From positions 1 to 7,545 of the forward strand of contig CANHNG010000076.1 in NCBI GenBank assembly GCA_947461915.1: a stretch of DNA of 7,545 bases, read 5' to 3'. Positions 1-5,242 of the stretch are shown here, one piece after another. The position numbers and the translations under genes were made by a program. Below the pieces are notes generated by a model. It was not told the origin of the DNA, made no database searches, and worked only from the letters and a program-made list of their open reading frames with translations. The stretch is from Flavobacteriaceae bacterium. GTDB taxonomy: Bacteria; Bacteroidota; Bacteroidia; Flavobacteriales; Flavobacteriaceae. The stretch's first letter is position 1, and each line of letters begins with the position of its first letter.

Positions 1-372
1 CGAAATGTCAAAGTCATCCAGCAAACAATCATTCTCGTGCGGGGTTGTGGCAATGATTTGGTAGCCTTGGCCTTTCAACGTATCGAGGCAATTGGTAACA
101 TTGTCAAATTTATTGATGTCAACCCATTTCTGGGCACCCATCGCAATTTCCTTGTCGATGCTTTTGCCATAGCGCTGTTCGATCACGTTCAACTCCTGAA
201 TACCAAAAATCTCGCAACTGCGCATCACCGCACTGGCATTGTGCATTTGGAAAATGTCTTCCACAGCAATGGTAAAATGTTTGGTTCTGTTTTCCAATAC
301 TTTCAGGAACTTGTTTTTGCGGTTTTCAGTAAGGATATTTTCGAGGAAATGAAGGTAGTCGAGGTCAATCAT
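1..372 (-). CDS. trmH: TrmH/SpoU-family tRNA 2'-O-methyltransferase (partial, C-terminus beyond the left edge)
   Basis: Reading the minus strand from the ATG at 372-370 gives 124 codons without a stop, running off the left edge. The protein resembles E. coli TrmH, a SPOUT-class enzyme that uses S-adenosylmethionine to methylate the ribose of G18 in the tRNA D-loop. The start of the family core is visible: FTIAVEDIFQMHNASAVMRS at residues 33-52 aligns with the TrmH segment holding the conserved Asn and the catalytic Arg (here N45 and R51), then the EIFGI stretch, AMGAQKW at 78-84 (AAGSNSW in E. coli) and LKGQGYQIIAT at 99-109. The roughly 30 residues before the core are longer than in E. coli. 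The C-terminal half with the SAM-binding trefoil knot lies outside the window. The gene diverges from the sirtuin gene across 98 bp. Membership in the family is clear; the exact target, G18 or another position, is inferred. Confidence 0.88.
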   Translation of the reverse strand, partial: MIDLDYLHFLENILTENRKNKFLKVLENRTKHFTIAVEDIFQMHNASAVMRSCEIFGIQELNVIEQRYGKSIDKEIAMGAQKWVDINKFDNVTNCLDTLKGQGYQIIATTPHENDCLLDDFDIS

Positions 373-390
373 ATTGCGGAATTATTTTGG

Positions 391-398
391 CAAAAATA
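391..398 (-). promoter_or_regulatory. Probable -7 promoter element of trmH
   Basis: The minus strand reads TATTTTTG here, an exact match to the Bacteroidota -7 consensus TAnnTTTG, ending 18 bases upstream of the trmH start codon. No clear TTG-type -33 element was seen at the usual distance, so the call rests on the -7 match and its position. It predicts a short leader of about ten bases. Confidence 0.45.
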
Positions 399-403
399 CC
401 AAA

Positions 404-435
404 AAAGATTACTTTTATTTTGAAAAATAATCTTT
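404..435. repeat. Inverted repeat in the trmH/sirtuin divergent intergenic region
   Basis: The 8-base arm AAAGATTA at 404-411 is matched by its reverse complement TAATCTTT at 428-435, separated by 16 AT-rich bases. It lies between two divergent start codons (372 and 471), just upstream of the probable trmH -7 box. It could be a binding site for a regulator acting on both genes. In such AT-rich DNA an arm of this length could also arise by chance. No -7 consensus was found for the sirtuin gene in this gap. Confidence 0.35.
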
Positions 436-470
436 CGGCTTTTATGCCTTCTTGGCAAAAAATATAAAAC

Positions 471-1163
471 ATGAAAAAGAAACTAGTCGTCTTATCAGGA
501 GCGGGAATAAGTGCTGAAAGTGGGATCCAAACTTTTCGTGATGCCGGTGGACTTTGGGAAGGGCACAATGTCATGGATGTGGCAACACCCCAAGGTTGGC
601 AGAAAAACCCCAAATTAGTGTTGGATTTTTACAACCAAAGACGCCGACAATTACACGAAGTACAACCCAATTTAGGGCATCAAATCCTAACGGAATTGGA
701 ACACCATTTCGAGGTGCAAATCATCACCCAAAACGTAGACAACCTTCACGAAAAATCAGGAAGCTCTAATGTATTGCATCTTCACGGAGAATTGTTAAAA
801 GTGAGAAGTACCAAAAACAGCCATTACATCCTGGACTGGCAAGGCGATTTAAATTTTGGCGATTTTGACGACAAAGGGAACCAATTGCGGCCACACATCG
901 TCTGGTTTGGTGAGGAAGTTCCAGCCTTGGAAGAAGCTGTATTTCTTATTAAAAATGCGGATATTCTTATCATTATTGGCACTTCCTTGCAGGTTTATCC
1001 TGCGGCTAGTTTGATGAATTTTGCTAAAGCAACGATTCCTGTTTTTTATATTGACCCGAATCCTGCCGAAATTTATAATTTACCAAATGAAATCAAAGTG
1101 ATTGCCACGACGGGTGAAAAAGGGATGAAAATCGTTCAAAAAGAACTTAAAAAATTGAAATAG
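471..1163 (+). CDS. cobB: CobB-like sirtuin, NAD-dependent protein lysine deacylase
   Basis: A 230-residue SIR2-family enzyme, which removes acyl groups from protein lysines using NAD and releases nicotinamide and O-acyl-ADP-ribose; cytosolic, no signal peptide. Seen in order: GAGISAESGI (10-19) and TFRD (21-24), the NAD-binding start of the Rossmann fold; FYNQRRRQL (53-61); TQNVDNLH (86-93); catalytic H105 in HGE; RPHIVWFGE (140-148); GTSLQVYPA (170-178); and an IDPNP turn (194-198). Y54 and R57 match the YxxR pair that in E. coli CobB and human SIRT5 accepts succinyl-lysine, so a class III deacetylase/desuccinylase is likely. The protein contains no cysteine: the stretch 112-139, where CobB carries its zinc-associated cysteines, has Ser and charged residues instead. 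The start is the only sensible ATG, after an A-rich leader without a Shine-Dalgarno sequence. purB follows in the same direction after 108 bp but has its own -7 box. The family is certain; substrates are unknown. Confidence 0.93.
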   Translation: MKKKLVVLSGAGISAESGIQTFRDAGGLWEGHNVMDVATPQGWQKNPKLVLDFYNQRRRQLHEVQPNLGHQILTELEHHFEVQIITQNVDNLHEKSGSSNVLHLHGELLKVRSTKNSHYILDWQGDLNFGDFDDKGNQLRPHIVWFGEEVPALEEAVFLIKNADILIIIGTSLQVYPAASLMNFAKATIPVFYIDPNPAEIYNLPNEIKVIATTGEKGMKIVQKELKKLK

Positions 1164-1202
1164 TAATTGCATTTGCAAAAATCAATTTCTACGGCAAAAT
1201 TT

Positions 1203-1237
1203 TTAAATCTGAAATCTGAAATCTAATATCTGAAATC
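1203..1237 (+). repeat. Five tandem 7-bp units (consensus TGAAATC) upstream of the purB promoter
   Basis: The units read TTAAATC, TGAAATC, TGAAATC, TAATATC and TGAAATC in perfect 7-base register, with a degenerate sixth unit (CGTTATC, 1238-1244) running into the purB -7 box. Three of the five are identical. The array fills most of the space between the sirtuin stop and purB and occupies the region where a -33 element would be expected. It could be a slippage-prone simple repeat or a set of phased operator half-sites; the sequence alone does not decide. Confidence 0.7.
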
Positions 1238-1240
1238 CGT

Positions 1241-1248
1241 TATCTTTG
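1241..1248 (+). promoter_or_regulatory. Probable -7 promoter element of purB
   Basis: TATCTTTG is an exact match to the Bacteroidota -7 consensus TAnnTTTG, 23 bases before the purB ATG. Transcription would start near 1254 and give a leader of under 20 bases. There is no obvious TTG at -33; that zone is taken by the TGAAATC repeats. Confidence 0.6.
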
Positions 1249-1271
1249 CGCTTTCTAACAACACCACAACA

Positions 1272-2618
1272 ATGACTGAATTAAACGAATTAAATGCCGT
1301 ATCACCAATTGACGGCAGATACAGAAGCAAAACCAGTTCCCTTTCGAAATTCTTCTCTGAAGAAGCCTTAATCAAATACCGCGTATTGGTAGAAATTGAA
1401 TATTTCATTGCACTTTGCCAAATTCCTTTGCCTCAACTTGCAGCCGTCAACCCGAATGTATTCGAAAGTTTGCGTGACATTTATAGAAACTTCTCTACCG
1501 AAGATGCCCTTTGGATCAAAGAAACCGAAAAAGTGACCAACCACGACGTAAAAGCCGTGGAATATTTTATCAAAGACGCTTTCGAAAAACTGGGATTGTC
1601 CCCATACAAAGAGTTCATCCACTTCGGACTGACTTCCCAAGACATTAACAATACCGCGATTCCGCTTTCGACCAAAGAGGCTTTCGAGAAAGTATACATG
1701 CCCTCCTTGATCGCTTTGACTTCCAAATTGAAAGAGTTGAGCATCGAATGGGCTAACATCCCCATGCTCGCCAGAACCCACGGACAACCGGCTTCCCCTA
1801 CTCGTTTGGGCAAGGAAATCGGGGTTTTTGTAGAACGTTTGGAAGAGCAAATGCGTTTATTGTTTAACATTCCTTTTGCGTCCAAATTTGGTGGTGCCAC
1901 CGGAAATTACAATGCCCATCACGTGGCCTATCCACAAATTGACTGGAGAAAATTCGGAGGGAACTTTGTGGAAGAAAACTTGGGATTGCATCACTCCTTT
2001 CCGACCACACAAATCGAGCATTACGATCATTTTGCTGCTTTTTTTGATGCGTTAAAAAGAATCAATACCATCATAATAGACTTGGATCGAGATATTTGGA
2101 CCTATGTTTCGATGGACTATTTCAAACAAAAAATAAAAGCCGGTGAAATTGGTTCCTCAGCCATGCCACACAAGGTAAACCCGATTGATTTTGAAAACTC
2201 AGAAGGAAATTTAGGCATAGCTAATGCGATTTTCGAACACCTTTCGGCCAAATTGCCTTTGTCCAGATTGCAACGGGATTTGACAGACAGCACCGTTTTG
2301 AGAAACATCGGCGTGCCGATGGGACATACCTTGATTGCTTTTGAAGCCACTTTGAAAGGCTTGAACAAACTGCTTTTGAACGAATCCAAATTCCACGAAG
2401 ATTTAGAGAAAAACTGGGCGGTGGTTGCCGAGGCAATTCAAACCATTTTACGTCGCGAAGCCTACCCAAATCCTTATGAAGCATTAAAAGGACTAACCAG
2501 AACCAACGAAGCCATCGACAAAAAAGCCATCCATAATTTCATAGCCACTTTAGACGTTTCGGCTGAGATTAAGGCCGAATTGATGCAAATCACCCCGAGT
2601 AATTTCTTGGGAATTTAA
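1272..2618 (+). CDS. purB: Adenylosuccinate lyase
   Basis: A complete 448-residue enzyme of the fumarase/aspartase superfamily, close in length and sequence to E. coli PurB (456). It catalyses two fumarate-releasing steps: SAICAR to AICAR on the way to IMP, and adenylosuccinate to AMP. It works in the cytosol as a homotetramer in known family members. Visible marks: SPIDGRY at 11-17; TEKVTNHDVKAVEYF at 85-99; TSQDINNTA at 121-129; RTHGQPASPT at 168-177, whose H170 is the probable general acid; the superfamily signature GSSAMPHKVNP at 294-304, in whose flexible loop a serine (S295 or S296) is the catalytic base; and LQRDLTDSTVLRN at 333-345. The ATG at 1272 follows an A/C-rich leader and places SPIDGRY where the family has it. 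A -7 box lies upstream and a hairpin terminator directly downstream, so the gene looks monocistronic. Nothing is missing or unusual in the protein. Confidence 0.97.
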   Translation: MTELNELNAVSPIDGRYRSKTSSLSKFFSEEALIKYRVLVEIEYFIALCQIPLPQLAAVNPNVFESLRDIYRNFSTEDALWIKETEKVTNHDVKAVEYFIKDAFEKLGLSPYKEFIHFGLTSQDINNTAIPLSTKEAFEKVYMPSLIALTSKLKELSIEWANIPMLARTHGQPASPTRLGKEIGVFVERLEEQMRLLFNIPFASKFGGATGNYNAHHVAYPQIDWRKFGGNFVEENLGLHHSFPTTQIEHYDHFAAFFDALKRINTIIIDLDRDIWTYVSMDYFKQKIKAGEIGSSAMPHKVNPIDFENSEGNLGIANAIFEHLSAKLPLSRLQRDLTDSTVLRNIGVPMGHTLIAFEATLKGLNKLLLNESKFHEDLEKNWAVVAEAIQTILRREAYPNPYEALKGLTRTNEAIDKKAIHNFIATLDVSAEIKAELMQITPSNFLGI

Positions 2619-2640
2619 AAAATAAAGGGGAAGTCATCAT

Positions 2641-2672
2641 AAAAAAAGCTATCTTTAAGGGTAGCTTTTTTT
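2641..2672 (+). terminator. Intrinsic terminator of purB
   Basis: Seven A, then GCTATCT, a four-base loop (2655-2658), GGGTAGC and seven T. Counting two G-T wobble pairs the stem is 14 bp, and the T-run forms its 3' side. It starts 22 bases after the purB stop codon. The A-run and T-run make it potentially active in both directions, but only purB approaches it directly. Confidence 0.85.
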
Positions 2673-2691
2673 GGTTACGGACGTTACCAAA
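2670..2691. repeat. Dyad-symmetric element between purB and the deacetylase gene
   Basis: The arm TTTGGTTACG (2670-2679) faces CGTTACCAAA (2682-2691) across a two-base centre. Nine of ten positions pair, with one T-T mismatch. The compact symmetry is more like a protein-binding dyad than an RNA hairpin. It overlaps the end of the purB terminator T-run and lies 43 bases before the deacetylase ATG, where an operator or promoter would be expected. No TAnnTTTG box was found in this gap. Confidence 0.4.
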
Positions 2692-2734
2692 CCCTAGCCG
2701 GCAGAAGCAAACCGTTTCATAAAACTAGCCCGTG

Positions 2735-3514
2735 ATGAAATCAAATTTTGCAACCAAAGTTTTCCTTGTTTGCGGGATGCTATTTCTCTTTTTTTCGCAT
2801 GATAAAGAGGGACATAAGCCCAAACCCCTTGCACCCTATACAGCCGGAGTGGTATTGACTTTTGACGATGCCTATGTGGCCGAATGGGTGGCTATGGACA
2901 AGCAAATGAGACCCTATTCCTGGAAAGCTACTTTCTGCGTTTCTAACCTAAACTCCTTATCTCTTTCTGACATAAACGGGCTCCTTGCCTTGCAAAACGA
3001 GGGACACGAAATTGCCGGGCATAGCCTGCATCATCGCAATGCCAACCAGTTTGTTGCCCAACATGGAATAAACCAATACCTCCGCCAAGAGGTAAACCCC
3101 ATGCTGGCTTTAATGGATTTTTATGGTTTAAAAGCCACCGCTTTTGCCTATCCTTACGGGGCCAGAAGCGCGGCCCTTGACGCCGCCTTGCTGAAAAAAT
3201 TTAAAATACTACGGGGAACCGTTTACGGTGCAAAAAAACCAAGCCAACGCAATTTTTATTTCGATCATTCGAAAGTAGTTTATGGATTCGGGATGGACGC
3301 TAATTATGGCTACTTTAGTATTTCCCACGTTTTGAAACTGTTGGAATATGCCAAGAAAAACAAAAAAATACTGATAATTGTGGGTCACAAGCCCGTCAAA
3401 AAAATAACAAGCCGGTATCAGACGGAAACAAAAACGGTGGCATTAATTTGCAAGTACGTCCAACAGAACCAAATGAAGTTTTATACCTTATCAGAATTAT
3501 ACGATTTGAAATAG
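2735..3514 (+). CDS. NodB-type polysaccharide deacetylase, probably exported or membrane-anchored
   Basis: A 259-residue protein (numbered from the ATG) of carbohydrate esterase family 4, which removes acetyl groups from N-acetylated sugars in glycans. A lysine followed by a hydrophobic run (K8 to F20) forms a signal peptide or membrane anchor, placing the enzyme outside the cytoplasm. C13 sits inside the hydrophobic run, so it is not a convincing lipobox. Catalytic motifs: TFDDA at 42-46 (D44 base, D45 metal ligand), HSLHH at 96-100 (metal ligands H96 and H100), FAYPYG at 137-142, and H218 in IIVGHKP near the C-terminus. The Arg of the canonical RxxPY motif 3 is absent (F137 instead), as in PgaB/IcaB-like branches. 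The ATG at 2735 is preferred over an in-frame GTG directly before it at 2732. There is no neighbouring glycan-synthesis gene to reveal the substrate. The gene converges on guaB and no own terminator was seen. The family is well supported; the substrate (peptidoglycan, poly-N-acetylglucosamine or other) is open. Confidence 0.85.
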   Translation: MKSNFATKVFLVCGMLFLFFSHDKEGHKPKPLAPYTAGVVLTFDDAYVAEWVAMDKQMRPYSWKATFCVSNLNSLSLSDINGLLALQNEGHEIAGHSLHHRNANQFVAQHGINQYLRQEVNPMLALMDFYGLKATAFAYPYGARSAALDAALLKKFKILRGTVYGAKKPSQRNFYFDHSKVVYGFGMDANYGYFSISHVLKLLEYAKKNKKILIIVGHKPVKKITSRYQTETKTVALICKYVQQNQMKFYTLSELYDLK

Positions 3515-3529
3515 CCTCATGTTTGAAAC

Positions 3530-3564
3530 AAAAAAAAAAGGCGCAGAAACTAATCCTGCGCCTT
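3530..3564 (-). terminator. Intrinsic terminator of guaB
   Basis: On the minus strand the arm AAGGCGCAG (3564-3556) pairs perfectly with CTGCGCCTT (3546-3538) across a nine-base loop, and the T-run on the minus strand covers 3539-3530. The hairpin begins 41 bases after the guaB stop codon. On the plus strand the hairpin is followed by CGTTGG rather than T residues, so it should not terminate the converging deacetylase transcript efficiently. Confidence 0.88.
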
Positions 3565-3605
3565 CGTTGGTATCTATAATTTTCGTCGAGTCTTCGAGGC
3601 AAAAA

Positions 3606-5078
3606 CTATCTCGAATAATTGGGAGCTTCTTTGGTGATGGTTACATTATGAGGATGACTTTCAGTGATGCCGCTGGAAGTGATACGAACAAAACGCCCGG
3701 TGTCTTGCAAGGTCGGTACATCTTTAGCACCGCAATACCCCATTCCGGCACGAAGTCCGCCGATGAATTGTTGCATGCTTTCTTCCAAGTGCCCTTTGTA
3801 AGGCACACGCCCCACGATTCCTTCGGGAACCAGTTTCTTGACATCATCTTCTACATCCTGGAAATAACGGTCTTTCGATCCGCCTTCCATGGCCTCGACA
3901 GATCCCATGCCACGGTAGGATTTGAATTTTCTGCCTTCGAAAATGATTGTTTCTCCAGGAGATTCTTTGGTACCGGCTAGAAGCGAACCGAGCATCACAC
4001 AATCAGCACCGGCAGCAATCGCCTTAGGAATATCGCCCGTGTAGCGAATACCTCCATCGGCAATCACAGGAACTCCTGTTCCTTTTAAAGCGGCAGACAC
4101 TTCGAGAACGGCAGAAAACTGAGGAAAACCAACCCCTGCAATAATACGTGTGGTGCAAATAGAACCCGGACCAATACCTACTTTTACACCATCGGCACCG
4201 TTTTCGACCAAGAATTGGGCTGCTTCGGGTGTGGCAATATTTCCAACAACAACGTCTATTTTTGGAAATTTAACTTTTATAGCTGTCAACACATTGACTA
4301 CGCCTTGGGTATGACCATGGGCAGTATCAATAATGATGGCATCGACACCCGCTTGTATCAAAGCAGTAGCTCTTTCGAGTGCATCGCCAGTTACACCAAT
4401 GGCTGCTGCAACGCGTAAACGACCATAAACATCTTTGTTGGCGTTTGGTTTTTGAGTTAATTTGGTGATATCTCTAAAAGTGATTAGACCAACCAATTTA
4501 TTTTCGGCATTTACCACTGGGAGTTTCTCGATTTTGTAGCCTTGCAAAACTACTTCGGCCTGACCCAAAGAAGTTCCTTCGGAAACGGTAACCAAGTTTT
4601 CGCTAGTCATCACTTCGATAATAGGACGGGAATTGTTTTTTTCGAAACGCAAATCCCGATTCGTTACAATTCCTTTGAGCACCCTATTTTCATCCACAAT
4701 AGGAATACCACCAATACCATATTCTTTCATGGCATTTTTGGCATCGGCAACTTTAGAACTCAAAGGCAAAGTCACCGGATCGATAATCATCCCGGACTCG
4801 GCACGTTTTACTTTGCGCACTTTGGCCGCTTGTTGTTCGATGGTCATATTTTTGTGCAAAACACCTATTCCACCTTCTTGAGCCATAGCAATTGCCATCG
4901 CGCTTTCGGTAACGGTGTCCATAGCAGCAGACACAATAGGAACATTAAGCGTTATATTTCTGGAAAATCTTGATTTGATACTGACTTCGCGAGGAAGCAC
5001 GTTAGAGTAATTTGGAACTAATAATACATCATCGTAAGTAAGCCCTTCGCCGATAATCTTGGAGTTGTGTGCGATCAT
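3606..5078 (-). CDS. guaB: Inosine-5'-monophosphate dehydrogenase
   Basis: A complete 490-residue cytosolic enzyme that oxidises IMP to XMP with NAD, the first committed and usually rate-limiting step to GMP. The (beta/alpha)8 barrel starts with [13 protein letters not shown] (13-25) and SAAMDTVTE (50-58). It is interrupted by a pair of CBS domains (about 94-208, with [10 protein letters not shown] and KIEKLPVVN), which bind adenine/guanine nucleotides in known family members. The barrel resumes with DTAHGH (251-256), the signature GPGSICTTR (303-311) containing catalytic C308, [10 protein letters not shown] (340-349) binding the IMP phosphate, YRGMGS (388-393), and the mobile flap with the R404-Y405 pair that activates water. 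Length and all key residues are as expected for bacterial GuaB. The start at 5078 gives the normal N-terminus. It has its own -7 box and terminator, and diverges from the P-type ATPase gene. Confidence 0.97.
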   Translation of the reverse strand: MIAHNSKIIGEGLTYDDVLLVPNYSNVLPREVSIKSRFSRNITLNVPIVSAAMDTVTESAMAIAMAQEGGIGVLHKNMTIEQQAAKVRKVKRAESGMIIDPVTLPLSSKVADAKNAMKEYGIGGIPIVDENRVLKGIVTNRDLRFEKNNSRPIIEVMTSENLVTVSEGTSLGQAEVVLQGYKIEKLPVVNAENKLVGLITFRDITKLTQKPNANKDVYGRLRVAAAIGVTGDALERATALIQAGVDAIIIDTAHGHTQGVVNVLTAIKVKFPKIDVVVGNIATPEAAQFLVENGADGVKVGIGPGSICTTRIIAGVGFPQFSAVLEVSAALKGTGVPVIADGGIRYTGDIPKAIAAGADCVMLGSLLAGTKESPGETIIFEGRKFKSYRGMGSVEAMEGGSKDRYFQDVEDDVKKLVPEGIVGRVPYKGHLEESMQQFIGGLRAGMGYCGAKDVPTLQDTGRFVRITSSGITESHPHNVTITKEAPNYSR

Positions 5079-5108
5079 TGCAATTTGAAGTTGTAGTTAA
5101 ATTGCGTG

Positions 5109-5116
5109 CAAATATA
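5109..5116 (-). promoter_or_regulatory. Probable -7 promoter element of guaB
   Basis: The minus strand reads TATATTTG, an exact TAnnTTTG match ending 30 bases upstream of the guaB ATG. This predicts a leader of roughly 20-25 bases. The leader is A-rich near the start codon with no Shine-Dalgarno sequence. No clear -33 TTG was found. Confidence 0.6.
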
Positions 5117-5242
5117 GAGAATCTTTAGCAGAAAAACACTTAAATTTTATAATAATTGATTAAATTAGTAGTACTTAAAAATTCTACGTTTTTAACCTGG
5201 TTTACTCCTTTGTCAAATGAGAGAAACTTCAATAATTCTCCA
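5117..5242. other. Intergenic region between divergent guaB and P-type ATPase genes
   Basis: AT-rich DNA with no gene and no strong hairpin. For the ATPase gene the closest promoter-like string is TACGTTTT (5185-5192), one base off TAnnTTTG. A looser candidate, TACTCCTTTG (5203-5212), has two extra bases in the spacer. Neither is convincing, so the ATPase promoter is unassigned. Confidence 0.4.

Noticed and set aside
37..423. 128-codon plus-strand reading frame at the left edge
   Set aside because: It overlaps the minus-strand trmH coding sequence, which has clear family motifs; the plus-strand translation shows no recognisable domain and is an antisense shadow.
1167..1178. Small palindrome (TTGCA, two bases, TGCAA) just after the sirtuin stop codon
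   Set aside because: A five-base arm with no following T-run is too weak for a terminator and too short to call an operator.
1368..1900. Two long minus-strand frames inside purB (160 and 139 codons)
   Set aside because: They lie opposite a fully conserved purB and their translations are low-complexity shadows of it.
3514..3564. The convergent hairpin as a bidirectional terminator also serving the deacetylase gene
   Set aside because: On the plus strand the hairpin is followed by CGTTGG rather than a T-run, so only the guaB direction is supported.
3519..4973. Plus-strand frames of 153 and 143 codons opposite guaB
   Set aside because: guaB is complete with all catalytic motifs on the other strand; these frames have no family features, and the first spans the guaB terminator.
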